From NCBI GenBank assembly GCA_944391705.1, contig CALXUN010000001.1:62001-126000 (forward strand): a stretch of DNA of 64,000 bases, written 5' to 3'. Below, one piece after another: positions 25,562-34,333 of the stretch (position 1 is the stretch's first letter; every line of letters begins with the position of its first letter). Position numbers and translations under genes: made by a program. The notes beneath the pieces were generated by a model, which was given only the letters and a program-made list of their open reading frames with translations, had not been told where the DNA came from and did no database searches. Source of the stretch: an uncultured Alphaproteobacteria bacterium (lineage in GTDB: Bacteria; Pseudomonadota; Alphaproteobacteria; RF32; CAG-239).

Positions 25562-26146
25562 ATGCAAGTTGTTGCCATAACAGGCGCCATCGGTTGCGGC
25601 AAAACCACAATAGCCGGCGTCATAAGAAAACTGGGGTTTGTCGTGTATGATGTCGACAAATGGTGCCGGCATTTATATTATGAGCCTGATTTTTTGCAAA
25701 AAATAAAGGAGGTTTTTCCTTTTTGCTGGCAAAACGGCGTGTTTAACAAAAGAATTTTACGCAACCATGTTTTTGCCAATCGTACCGAACTTGCCAAGCT
25801 CGAAAAAATGACTCATCCGTTTTTAAGGCGTAAATTTTTGGAAACCATTCATAAAAACAGCCGTTTTTGTGATATTATTTTTGTTGATGTGGCGCTTTTG
25901 TTTGAAATGGGGTGGAATCAATATTGTACGGATATAATCGTTGCTGATGTCGCTCATGACATACAAAAAAAGCGGGTTATGGCGCGTGATAATATTTCCG
26001 AGGCTGATTTTAACAATATCATAAACGTGCAGATGTCAAACAGCGTTCGTATCGGCCTGGCAGACTATGTTATAAATACCGATAAATCTTTGGGCTGCCT
26101 TAAAGCGGAATTAATTGAATTGATAAAGGCGATAAAATCATGTTAA
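25562..26146 (+). CDS. coaE: Dephospho-CoA kinase
   Basis: Last step of coenzyme A synthesis: ATP-dependent phosphorylation of dephospho-CoA. The P-loop GAIGCGKTT is at residue 8, DVDKWCRHLYY near 30 and the lid Arg region KKRVMARD near 140. At 194 residues it has the usual length. It overlaps dnaQ by 7 bases; coaE-dnaQ is a widespread alphaproteobacterial pair near the origin. Confidence 0.95.
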   Translation: MQVVAITGAIGCGKTTIAGVIRKLGFVVYDVDKWCRHLYYEPDFLQKIKEVFPFCWQNGVFNKRILRNHVFANRTELAKLEKMTHPFLRRKFLETIHKNSRFCDIIFVDVALLFEMGWNQYCTDIIVADVAHDIQKKRVMARDNISEADFNNIINVQMSNSVRIGLADYVINTDKSLGCLKAELIELIKAIKSC

Positions 26147-26844
26147 GGGAAATAGTATTTGATACGGAAACAACCGGTTTAAAACCGGAAGACGGCGATA
26201 AGCTGGTTGAAATCGGGGCGGTAGAATTGGTAAATCATTTACCAACCGGCAGAACTTATCATCAATATATCAATCCCGGGCGTGATGTCCCTGAAGAAGT
26301 TGTCAAAGTCCATGGTTTGACGGAAGAATTTTTGAAAAATTATCCGAAATTATCCGAAGTTGCGCCGGATTTTATTGATTTTGTCGGTGATGACGGCATA
26401 TTGGTGGCGCACAATGCCTCTTTTGATATTCATTTTATTAATTATGAATTCAAGCATTTGGGTTTTAAGACCTACCCCTGGGAAAGGGTTGTTGATACTT
26501 TGGAAATTGCTCGTAATAAGTTTCCGGGTGCCCGGAACAATTTGGACGCTTTATGCCGTCGTTTTAATATTGATAATTCGGCACGTACCAAACACGGTGC
26601 TTTGCTTGACGCCGAACTTTTGGCAGAAGTCTACCTTGAGCTGTTGGGCGGTGCCGAACCGACCATGAGTTTGACCCCGGAAGATGATGTCAAAATCCGC
26701 CCTGAACATAAAATGGAAAATAAAGAGTATCGTGAACCCCGTTCTTTTTCTTTATCCGAACAGGAACTTGAGGCTCATGAAACCTTTTTGAAAGAAAAAC
26801 TCACGGATGCCGTTTGGTTAAAAGACGATAATTTAAGTGCTTAA
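26140..26844 (+). CDS. dnaQ: DNA polymerase III epsilon subunit (proofreading exonuclease)
   Basis: 3'-5' proofreading exonuclease of the replicative polymerase. The three Exo motifs are present: FDTETTG near residue 7, NASFDIHFINYE near residue 92, and HGALLDAELLAEVY near residue 150. The C-terminal tail (about 180-234) carries the part that binds the alpha subunit. It follows coaE with overlap and converges on the HAD gene, whose stop overlaps its own end. Confidence 0.95.
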   Translation: MLREIVFDTETTGLKPEDGDKLVEIGAVELVNHLPTGRTYHQYINPGRDVPEEVVKVHGLTEEFLKNYPKLSEVAPDFIDFVGDDGILVAHNASFDIHFINYEFKHLGFKTYPWERVVDTLEIARNKFPGARNNLDALCRRFNIDNSARTKHGALLDAELLAEVYLELLGGAEPTMSLTPEDDVKIRPEHKMENKEYREPRSFSLSEQELEAHETFLKEKLTDAVWLKDDNLSA

Positions 26845-27509
26845 AATAACGTTTCGATAATTTTTTTCACTTCTTCCATATTGTGTGTAATATATGGCAC
26901 CCCGAGATTTTTTACTTTTATTAAGTGGTTGTTGTTTCCGGACAAATCACCAGCTAAAAAGGCAATCGGCAGGCAGCCGGCTTTGAGTGCCGCTGTTAAG
27001 CCGGCGATAGAATCTTCAATAACAACACAATCTTCCGGTTTTTCACCCATTTCTTTCGCTGCCAACAAAAACAAATCCGGTTCCGGTTTGCCATGTTCGA
27101 CCATATCAACGGTAAAGACATGATTATCCGGAAAATATTTTCTGATACCAGCAATTTCTATTTTGTGCATTGTTTTGCTTTTAACCCCGCCGGTGGCAAT
27201 ACATTGTTTAATATTTTTCATCTTGAATATATCTTCTATGCCGTCGGTTAATTCAAAGCCTTTTGTACGCATTGTTTCCATATCCATTTCAATGCTTTTA
27301 TCCCAAAAATCGTCATTTGTTTCAATACCGAGACTGTTTAACACATCTCTTTTTGTTTTATCTCCTGTGCCGCGTAAATAGTGATTAACGGTTTCCCAGT
27401 CCCAGTCAATACCTAAAGCTTCTTTCATCAAAATCTGCCGGTTTTTAAGCCACAATTTTTCCGTATCGGCAATAACGCCGTCAAAATCCCATATAATCAG
27501 TTTTTTCAT
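26841..27509 (-). CDS. HAD-superfamily hydrolase (beta-phosphoglucomutase-like)
   Basis: HAD type IA, subclass with helical cap. Motif I is DFDGVIADT near residue 8, motif II ATGGVKSK, motif III Lys in HGKPEPDLF, and motif IV EDSIAGLTAA. With 222 residues and DFDGV it resembles beta-phosphoglucomutase and sugar-phosphatase relatives. A single gene, convergent with dnaQ. Upstream (27554-27607) are AACGATTTTT and the perfect palindrome AACGAT-AAAAA-ATCGTT, which may act on this gene or on divergent mnmE. Confidence 0.9.
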   Translation of the reverse strand: MKKLIIWDFDGVIADTEKLWLKNRQILMKEALGIDWDWETVNHYLRGTGDKTKRDVLNSLGIETNDDFWDKSIEMDMETMRTKGFELTDGIEDIFKMKNIKQCIATGGVKSKTMHKIEIAGIRKYFPDNHVFTVDMVEHGKPEPDLFLLAAKEMGEKPEDCVVIEDSIAGLTAALKAGCLPIAFLAGDLSGNNNHLIKVKNLGVPYITHNMEEVKKIIETLF

Positions 27510-27553
27510 AAAATTTCCTCATAAAAAATGCGGCTTCGTCTAAAGCCCGTACA

Positions 27554-27607
27554 AACGATTTTTCATAAGTTTATGATATAAGTCTTAAAAAACGATAAAA
27601 AATCGTT
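27554..27607. promoter_or_regulatory. Palindrome between the HAD gene and mnmE, possible operator
   Basis: The 17-base perfect inverted repeat AACGATAAAAAATCGTT (27591-27607) has a matching half AACGATTTTT at 27554-27563. It lies in the 177-base divergent promoter region. No regulator can be assigned. Confidence 0.4.
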
Positions 27608-27686
27608 CTGTGGCGCTTAAAAACGGAAATTTATAATTTTATTAATATATCTGCGTTATATATGAATTATATTTGATGAGGTATTT

Positions 27687-29030
27687 ATGGATAACAAAAC
27701 AATTTATGCTTTATCGACGGTTTATGGAAAATCCGGCGTGGCCGTCATAAGAATTTCGGGGGCAGGGGCGCTTGAGGTCATTAAACAAATGACTTCAATT
27801 GACACACTGTATTTAAAGCCCCGTTATGCTTATTTTACCAAGATTTTTGATTCTGTTTCACGTGAATCATTAGACAATTCATTACTCTTATATTTCAAAG
27901 CACCGCATTCTTTTACCGGTGAAGATACGGTTGAAATTCAGTGTCACGGTTCTAAAGCTGTTTTATCTTCAATATTAAATTCTTTAAGCTTGTTGCCTGA
28001 TTACCGTTTGGCAGAACCTGGCGAATTTTCCAGACGGGCTTTTTACAATCAAAAAATGGATTTAACTGAAGCCGAAGGTCTGGCTGATTTGATTGATGCC
28101 GAAACATCGGCTCAACAAAAATACGCTTTAAGGCAAATGGAAGGTGGTTTAAAAAATCTTTATGATGGCTGGCGTGAAGAACTTTTAAAAGTTTATGCAT
28201 ATTTAGAAGCTTATATAGATTTTCCTGAAGAAAACATCCCAGACGATATAAAAGAGTCTAATTTGAACACTGTATTTAAATTAATTAAAGCAATAGATGA
28301 ACATTTAAACACTGCAAGTTATGGTGAACGCCTGCGCGAAGGTTTTCGAGTTGTTATTGCTGGACCTGCAAATGCCGGTAAATCAAGTTTGTTAAATGCA
28401 ATTGTTAAACGTAATGCGGTTATTGTTTCAGATATTGCCGGTACAACACGCGATGCCATAGATATTAATTTAGACATCAATGGCTATCCTGTAATTTTTA
28501 CCGATACGGCAGGCATCAGAAACGCAGACAATCAAATTGAACAACAGGGGATTGAAATAGCGTTTGAAAAAATCAGACAAGCTGATATGGTTTTGGCTCT
28601 TTTTGATGCTTCAATTGACACACCGGAAATATTCCAAGAAATCAAAAAAGAATCCAAAAACAAGCTGTTATATGTTGCAAATAAAAGTGATAAATTAACA
28701 TTTGAACAATGTTCAGAATTGGAAAAACAAGGATGTGTGCTGATTTCTGCTAAATATAACAAAGGGTTAAATGAATTAGTGGAAAAAATTTCCGAACATA
28801 TCGGCAATAACTTTACCGCTGATTCAAACTTGCTGATTACGCGCCAACGTTATCGCGAAGCTTTGCAGGAATGTCTTGAAAATTTGCGCCGTTTTAATTT
28901 TGATAAAGAGATTGAGCTCTCCACTGAAGACATACGTTTAGCAGCGCGTGCGTTAGGCAAGATTACCGGACGCATTGAAATTGATGAAATCTTAGATAAA
29001 ATATTCGGTTCGTTTTGTATTGGAAAGTAA
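27687..29030 (+). CDS. mnmE: tRNA modification GTPase MnmE
   Basis: Works with MnmG to place the 5-carboxymethylaminomethyl group on wobble U34 of several tRNAs. The 447 residues include the folate-binding N-terminal domain (SGAGALEVIK), the helical domain, the inserted GTPase domain with G1 GPANAGKSSLLN near residue 225, G2 GTTRD, G3 DTAGI and G4 NKSD, and the C-terminal C-x-G-K end (CIGK) with the catalytic Cys. A one-mismatch parS site lies in its codons at 27854-27869. Confidence 0.97.
   Translation: MDNKTIYALSTVYGKSGVAVIRISGAGALEVIKQMTSIDTLYLKPRYAYFTKIFDSVSRESLDNSLLLYFKAPHSFTGEDTVEIQCHGSKAVLSSILNSLSLLPDYRLAEPGEFSRRAFYNQKMDLTEAEGLADLIDAETSAQQKYALRQMEGGLKNLYDGWREELLKVYAYLEAYIDFPEENIPDDIKESNLNTVFKLIKAIDEHLNTASYGERLREGFRVVIAGPANAGKSSLLNAIVKRNAVIVSDIAGTTRDAIDINLDINGYPVIFTDTAGIRNADNQIEQQGIEIAFEKIRQADMVLALFDASIDTPEIFQEIKKESKNKLLYVANKSDKLTFEQCSELEKQGCVLISAKYNKGLNELVEKISEHIGNNFTADSNLLITRQRYREALQECLENLRRFNFDKEIELSTEDIRLAARALGKITGRIEIDEILDKIFGSFCIGK
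27854..27869. promoter_or_regulatory. parS-like site in mnmE, one mismatch
   Basis: TGTTTCACGTGAATCA differs at one base from the palindrome TGTTTCACGTGAAACA found perfectly in mnmG and rsmG. A ParB binding site, probably weaker. Confidence 0.6.
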
Positions 29031-29050
29031 TAAAACTGATATTCTAAAAA

Positions 29051-29090
29051 CACGAACCGTTTATGTCCGTAAAACGATTCGTATTTTACT
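29051..29090 (+). terminator. Probable terminator of mnmE
   Basis: The imperfect hairpin ACGAACCGTTT/AAACGATTCGT is followed by a T-rich tail, in the gap before mnmG. Confidence 0.5.
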
Positions 29091-29210
29091 TATTTGTTAT
29101 TTTATTTATTATGCTCTCGTGGTTTTTGCTTTTTAAAAATTGATACGAATTTTTCTGTTGAAATATAAAGATTTTAGCGTATGATACCGATAAATTTAAC
29201 AGGAAAAAAC

Positions 29211-31070
29211 ATGAAAAATATCTATGATGTAATTGTAGTTGGCGGCGGTCATGCCGGCTGTGAAGCAGCAGCTGCATCCGCACGCATGGGTGCTGATACG
29301 GCACTTATAACCCATAAGATTGCGACAATCGGCGAAATGTCATGCAATCCGGCAATCGGCGGATTAGGCAAAGGTCATCTGGTGCGTGAAATTGATGCAC
29401 TTGACGGCCTGATGGGTCGTGTTATTGATAAAGCAGGCATTCAGTTTCGCATGCTTAATTCTTCAAAAGGTCCGGCTGTGCGCGGCCCGCGGGCTCAGGC
29501 TGACCGTGAATTATATAAAAAATATATGCTTGAAGCTTTACAAAATCAGCCCGGACTTGAGCTTATAGAAGCGGCGGTCGAGGGGTTGAAATTTTCCAAA
29601 CAAAATAATAAAACGGTCGTTAACGGCGTTATTCTGGCCAACGGTTCGGAAATAACCGCCAAAGCTGTTGTTTTAACCACCGGAACCTTTTTAAATGGCG
29701 TAATGTTTATCGGTCATCAAACCACAATCGGCGGCCGGGTTAATGATGTAACTTGTACCGGTATAACACCGTATTTAAAGCAGTTGGGCCTTAAAACCGG
29801 GCGTTTAAAAACCGGCACGCCGGCACGTTTAAACGGTAAAACTATTGATTGGAGTGTGTTAGAAGAGCAGGGCGGTGATGAAAACCCCGAACCTTTTTCT
29901 TATCTGACGGATAAAATTACCAACCCGCAGATAAAATGCCATATTACCCATACCAATGAACAAACACATAAAATTATCCGGGATAATTTTTCCAAATGCG
30001 CGCTTTTTTCAGGTTTGATTACCGGCGTCGGCCCGCGTTATTGTCCGAGTATTGAGGATAAGCTGGTCAAGTTTGCCGACCGCACCAGCCACCAGATTTT
30101 TTTGGAACCCGAAGGTTTAAGTACAGACGTTGTTTATCCAAACGGCATATCAACCTCATTGCCCGAAGATGTTCAGCATGCATTTATTCATACTATGAAA
30201 GGGCTTGAAAAGGTTGAGATTTTGCGTCCAGCTTATGCCATTGAATATGACTATGTTGATCCGCAGGAATTAAATCATTGTCTGGAAGTCAAATCTGTAT
30301 CCGGATTGTTTTTGGCCGGTCAGATTAACGGCACGACTGGCTATGAGGAAGCCGGGGCTTTGGGGCTTGTTGCCGGTATTAATGCTGCATTAAAAGCAGA
30401 AAATAAAGGCAGAGAGTTTGTAATTGACCGCAGCCAGGGCTATATCGGCGTCATGATTGATGATTTGATTACCAAAGGTGTGGACGAGCCTTACCGCATG
30501 TTTACTTCACGTTCGGAATATCGTTTGTTTTTACGTGCGGACAATGCGGATATGCGTTTAACCCCGCTGGGTTATGATGTCGGCTGTGTCAGTGATTATC
30601 GGAACACTGTATTTAAAGCAAAAAAGGCGGCTGTTGACGCCTGTCGCGAGCTTTCTTTGAGTTTGAAAACAGATTATGCCGGCATGGAAAAATATGGTAT
30701 TACGGTCAATCATGACGGTGCCAAACGTACGGCATACCATTTAATGGGCTATAATGATGTTTCACGTGAAACAATTTTAAAATTATTTCCGGAACTCAAT
30801 CAGTTCGCTGAAAAAGTTTATGAACAGGTTGAAATCGAATCCCGGTATGCCGGTTATATCAAACGCCAGCTTTCGGATATTGAAGTTTTCAAAAAAGATG
30901 AGAATTTAAAAATCAGGGATGATATTGATTATCAGTCCATCGGCGGCCTGTCGCGGGAAATGGTTTTTAAATTAACTAAAGTCAGACCAGCAACAATCGG
31001 TGAAGCGTCACGGATTCCCGGCGTAACACCGGCAGCAATTACGGCCATTCTGGGATATTTGAAGAAGTAA
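29211..31070 (+). CDS. mnmG: tRNA uridine-5-carboxymethylaminomethyl modification enzyme MnmG
   Basis: FAD-binding partner of MnmE. Features are the dinucleotide-binding [15 protein letters not shown] near residue 8, [15 protein letters not shown] near 45, [13 protein letters not shown] near 85, and [20 protein letters not shown] near 370. The C-terminal helical domain binds MnmE. The frame opens at 29181, but AGGA 7 bases before 29211 and the family start ([13 protein letters not shown]) point to the second ATG (619 residues). A perfect parS site lies in its codons. The order mnmE-mnmG-rsmG-parAB is typical near origins. Confidence 0.97.
   Translation: MKNIYDVIVVGGGHAGCEAAAASARMGADTALITHKIATIGEMSCNPAIGGLGKGHLVREIDALDGLMGRVIDKAGIQFRMLNSSKGPAVRGPRAQADRELYKKYMLEALQNQPGLELIEAAVEGLKFSKQNNKTVVNGVILANGSEITAKAVVLTTGTFLNGVMFIGHQTTIGGRVNDVTCTGITPYLKQLGLKTGRLKTGTPARLNGKTIDWSVLEEQGGDENPEPFSYLTDKITNPQIKCHITHTNEQTHKIIRDNFSKCALFSGLITGVGPRYCPSIEDKLVKFADRTSHQIFLEPEGLSTDVVYPNGISTSLPEDVQHAFIHTMKGLEKVEILRPAYAIEYDYVDPQELNHCLEVKSVSGLFLAGQINGTTGYEEAGALGLVAGINAALKAENKGREFVIDRSQGYIGVMIDDLITKGVDEPYRMFTSRSEYRLFLRADNADMRLTPLGYDVGCVSDYRNTVFKAKKAAVDACRELSLSLKTDYAGMEKYGITVNHDGAKRTAYHLMGYNDVSRETILKLFPELNQFAEKVYEQVEIESRYAGYIKRQLSDIEVFKKDENLKIRDDIDYQSIGGLSREMVFKLTKVRPATIGEASRIPGVTPAAITAILGYLKK
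30758..30773. promoter_or_regulatory. parS site in mnmG
   Basis: A perfect 16-base palindrome TGTTTCACGTGAAACA, the known ParB/Spo0J site, encoding Val-Ser-Arg-Glu-Thr in the mnmG frame, about 5.3 kb from the candidate origin. Confidence 0.92.
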
Positions 31071-31078
31071 GGAATAAA

Positions 31079-31918
31079 ATGCAAAAATTCAGCTACCATA
31101 CACATACTGATTTTTCTGACGGGGACAACACATTAGATGAAATGCTCCGGCGTGCTGTTGATTTAGGCTGGGAAGAAATAGGCGTTTCCGACCATTTGAT
31201 TGTTCATAAAAACATTACCCGAAGTGTATGTTATGATAAAATGGTTGCGCGTGCCCATAGCGATATTTATCATTCTGATTTCAAAAAAGCGCTGCCGGTT
31301 TTTCAAAAGCAGGCTGAGTATTTTCGTAACACGGCAAAGAAATATCCATTGAAGGTTTTTTTAGGCTTTGAGGTTGATTATTTTACTTATAACGGCTGGC
31401 AGGAAGAATTTGAAGAGTTTATTTCCCAAATCGACCATGATTACCTGATAACCGGAAATCATTTCTTTTTAAGTGCGGACGGTTCCGAAACGATAGATAT
31501 TCATAATTATAAAAAATTAAATCCTGAACAGTTTGAAGACAGTTTTGAAGTTTATCTGCGCCGGCACTATCAAACTCTGGTCAAGGCCGTTAAATCCGGA
31601 TTGTTTGATTTTTTGGCGCATTTAGATTATGCCCGGAAAGTTCCGGCACATACGCAATACCCGATGATTGCGGAACGCCTTGATGTTGTCGAGGCGCTGG
31701 CCGCGCAAAATATGGCCTGTGAAATAAGCACAAAAGGTTTAAGAAAAATCGGTGATTATTTTCCTGAAAATAATGTTTTACAGGCTTTGGTTAAACAAAA
31801 AGTTCCGCTGGTCATCAGCGATGATGCCCACCAGATTAATGAATTGGGCTATGCTTTTGATAAAGCTGAAACAACTCTTGAAAATTTAAATTGTACCATA
31901 CGTTTTCGCCTAAAATAG
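31079..31918 (+). CDS. PHP-domain phosphoesterase (histidinol-phosphatase-type)
   Basis: Metal-dependent phosphoesterase of the PHP family, length 279. Metal ligands sit in YHTHTDFSDGD at residue 5, GVSDHL near 38, GFEVDY near 98, TGNHFF near 128, and the C-terminal ISDDAHQ near 248. It resembles stand-alone HisK-type histidinol-phosphatases; a His pathway role is not supported by neighbours. It lies 8 bases behind mnmG in the same operon, an insertion into the usual mnmG-rsmG order. Confidence 0.9.
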   Translation: MQKFSYHTHTDFSDGDNTLDEMLRRAVDLGWEEIGVSDHLIVHKNITRSVCYDKMVARAHSDIYHSDFKKALPVFQKQAEYFRNTAKKYPLKVFLGFEVDYFTYNGWQEEFEEFISQIDHDYLITGNHFFLSADGSETIDIHNYKKLNPEQFEDSFEVYLRRHYQTLVKAVKSGLFDFLAHLDYARKVPAHTQYPMIAERLDVVEALAAQNMACEISTKGLRKIGDYFPENNVLQALVKQKVPLVISDDAHQINELGYAFDKAETTLENLNCTIRFRLK

Positions 31919-31977
31919 ATGTTTATAACTTCTGTTTTCGGTTTATCTATTTTCTTTGACGGGTTATAAAAAACGTT

Positions 31978-32598
31978 ATGGAAAATTTCATCAAAAAATA
32001 TAATGTTTCACGTGAAACATATCAAAATTTGGAAACCATGGTAAATCTTTTGCACCAATGGCAGGATAAGTTTAACCTGGTCAGCCGCAATTCCCTGCCT
32101 GAAGTCTGGACGCGCCATATTGCCGATTCTGCCGGACTTTTCAAATACTTGCCGCCGGAAGTTGATTCTGTTTATGATTTTGGCAGCGGTGCCGGTTTTC
32201 CGGGGCTGGTGCTGGCTGTTATGGCAAAAGAGATTTACCCGTCCATGCATTTTGTTTTAATTGAAAGTATAGCTAAAAAAACACTGTATTTAAATGCGGT
32301 GAAGGATACGCTGGGGCTTGGCAATGTAACAGTTGTTAATGCCCGCGCCGAAAGCTTGAGCCTGCCGCCGGCCGATGTTGTAACAGCCCGTGCCGTGGCA
32401 TCGCTTGATAAGATTTTGAACTGTGTATTTAAATTAACGACGCGGCGTACCCGTCTGATTTTACCTAAGGGAAAATCTTATTTGCCCGAATTGGAAGAGG
32501 CATTAAAAAATTGGAATTTTAAGCTGTCGGTTCAAAAAAATGAGGAATCGGCAGACGGTGTTATCTTGTTGTTGGAAAATTTAAGGAGAAAGAAATAA
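31978..32598 (+). CDS. rsmG: 16S rRNA (guanine-527-N7)-methyltransferase
   Basis: SAM-dependent methylation of G527 in 16S rRNA. The 206 residues include NLVSRN near residue 35 and the SAM motif DFGSGAGFPGLVLA near residue 62; ARAVASLDKI and LPKGKSYLPEL follow. A perfect parS site lies in its first 15 codons. The stop overlaps the parA start (TAATGA). Confidence 0.96.
   Translation: MENFIKKYNVSRETYQNLETMVNLLHQWQDKFNLVSRNSLPEVWTRHIADSAGLFKYLPPEVDSVYDFGSGAGFPGLVLAVMAKEIYPSMHFVLIESIAKKTLYLNAVKDTLGLGNVTVVNARAESLSLPPADVVTARAVASLDKILNCVFKLTTRRTRLILPKGKSYLPELEEALKNWNFKLSVQKNEESADGVILLLENLRRKK
32004..32019. promoter_or_regulatory. parS site in rsmG
   Basis: A second perfect TGTTTCACGTGAAACA, again coding Val-Ser-Arg-Glu-Thr, close to parAB and about 6.5 kb from the candidate origin. 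Confidence 0.92.
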
Positions 32599-33365
32599 TG
32601 AAAGTTATCGCGGTTGCCAACCGCAAAGGCGGTGTCGGCAAAACCACAACGGCTATTAATATTGCCACGGCCATGGCGGCCATCGGCAAAAGCGTGTTGG
32701 TGCTGGATCTTGATCCGCAGGGCAATGCCACCACGTCAATGGGCATTGATAAAAAAGCCTGTGAGTATTCTTCTTATGATGTGTTGATTAATGGGCTTGA
32801 TGCACAAAAGGCCGTTAAAGCCTGCGAGATTCCAAATTTTTATCTGCTGCCGTCAACCCCGGGGTTAGCCGGTGCCGAAATCGAATTAATTGATGTCGCC
32901 GGGCGTGAGTTTGTTTTGCGCCGTGCTTTGGAAAACTTGAAAGGAAAATATGATTATATTTTAATAGATTGCCCGCCTTCGTTAAACCTGATTACCATCA
33001 ATGCCCTGGTGGCATCGGATTCTGTCATTATCCCGTTGCAATGCGAATTTTTGGCTCTGGAAGGTTTGACTGATTTGGTTAAAAATATCAATCAGATAAA
33101 GAAAACTTTTAACCCGGCGCTTAAAGTACAGGGCATTGTTTTAACCATGTTCGACCGCCGCAACAATTTAAGCGGCATGGTAGAAAAAGATGTCCGTCAG
33201 TATTTTGGTGATTTGGTATATCAAACGGTAATTCCGCGGAGTGTACGCATATCCGAAGCGCCGTCGCACGGTAAACCGATTTTGATTTATGATTTTAAGA
33301 GTGTCGGTGCACAGGCTTATATAAATCTGGCCAAAGAAGTATTAAAACGCGAAAAGGAGATATAA
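32598..33365 (+). CDS. parA: Chromosome-partitioning ATPase ParA
   Basis: Walker-type ATPase that moves ParB-bound origins. The deviant Walker A KGGVGKTTTAIN is near residue 10, DLDPQGNATTS near 40, and Walker B DYILIDCPPSLNLIT near 113. At 255 residues it is the short chromosomal (Soj) type without an N-terminal HTH. It is transcribed with parB after a 2-base gap, and the parS sites are close by. Confidence 0.97.
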   Translation: MKVIAVANRKGGVGKTTTAINIATAMAAIGKSVLVLDLDPQGNATTSMGIDKKACEYSSYDVLINGLDAQKAVKACEIPNFYLLPSTPGLAGAEIELIDVAGREFVLRRALENLKGKYDYILIDCPPSLNLITINALVASDSVIIPLQCEFLALEGLTDLVKNINQIKKTFNPALKVQGIVLTMFDRRNNLSGMVEKDVRQYFGDLVYQTVIPRSVRISEAPSHGKPILIYDFKSVGAQAYINLAKEVLKREKEI

Positions 33366-33367
33366 AC

Positions 33368-34252
33368 ATGGCAGCCAATAACAAACACGGTTTGGGACGC
33401 GGTTTGGGCGCATTGTTCGGTGATGAAGAGTTGGAATTAGGCATGGACGGCATTGTCAGCGCCGACCGCCATACAATCAAAACGGTAAAAATTGAAGATT
33501 TAAAAGCCGGAAAATATCAGCCGCGGCAAAATTTTGATGCAGACGCAATAAAATCTTTGGCAGAATCAATCAAAGAAAAAGGTATACTGCAGCCGATTTT
33601 GGTACGTAAATCGGGTGATAAATATGAAATCATTGCCGGTGAAAGACGGTATCGCGCCGCCAGGCAGGCGGGATTAACCGAGGTTCCTGTCATCGAAAAA
33701 GATATGGCCGATAATGAAGTTTTGGAAGTCGCTTTGATAGAAAATATTGTCCGGCAGGATTTAACCGCCTTGGAAGAAGCGGCAGGTTTGGAACAATTAA
33801 TAAAAGCATTTTCATACACACAGGAAAAACTTTCGGAAATAATCGGCAAGTCACGCAGTTATATCACCAACAGTTTACGCCTTTTGGGATTACCAGAAGG
33901 GGTTAAATCTTTGTTAAATCAGCAAAAATTAACGGCCGGACATGCCCGGGCTCTGGTCGGCCGGGCTGATGCCGAACAACTGGCTCAAAAAATCGTCGCT
34001 GAGGGGCTAAATGTGCGTCAGGTTGAGGCGTTAGTCTCGGAAGAACGAGATTCCTCTCCAGAGTCAAAAAAACGGCCTTTACGTGAAAAGCCGCAAAAAG
34101 ACGCTGATTTAAGTGAGATTGAAAACAGCCTGTCGCAGAAATACGGCCTGAAAGTGCAAATCAACACCGGTAAGAACGGCCGCGGCAAAATTGTGCTGGC
34201 CTATAAAGATTTATCCCAGCTTGAAGCCATCATTGAAAAACTGGAAGCTTAA
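33368..34252 (+). CDS. parB: Chromosome-partitioning protein ParB
   Basis: CTP-dependent clamp that loads at parS. The N-terminal LGRGLGALFGD stretch binds and stimulates ParA; the CTPase region has QPRQNFD near residue 53 and GERRYRAARQAG near residue 92, then ENIVRQDLTALEEA near 118. The HTH (SEIIGKSRSYITNSLRL, about 157-173) reads parS, and the C-terminal part dimerises. At 294 residues the length is usual. Confidence 0.97.
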   Translation: MAANNKHGLGRGLGALFGDEELELGMDGIVSADRHTIKTVKIEDLKAGKYQPRQNFDADAIKSLAESIKEKGILQPILVRKSGDKYEIIAGERRYRAARQAGLTEVPVIEKDMADNEVLEVALIENIVRQDLTALEEAAGLEQLIKAFSYTQEKLSEIIGKSRSYITNSLRLLGLPEGVKSLLNQQKLTAGHARALVGRADAEQLAQKIVAEGLNVRQVEALVSEERDSSPESKKRPLREKPQKDADLSEIENSLSQKYGLKVQINTGKNGRGKIVLAYKDLSQLEAIIEKLEA

Positions 34253-34293
34253 AATATCTTCCAAAAATAAATAGAACAATTTGTTGTAATAAA

Positions 34294-34323
34294 AAAAGGA
34301 ACTCCCGATAGAGAGTTCCTTTC
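34294..34323 (-). terminator. Terminator between parB and the Cys-rich gene
   Basis: The AAAGGAACTC/GAGTTCCTTT hairpin carries a T run on the minus strand, so it mainly serves the leftward Cys-rich gene. The plus strand has only a weak T run. Confidence 0.75.
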
Positions 34324-34333
34324 CGCAATTAAA

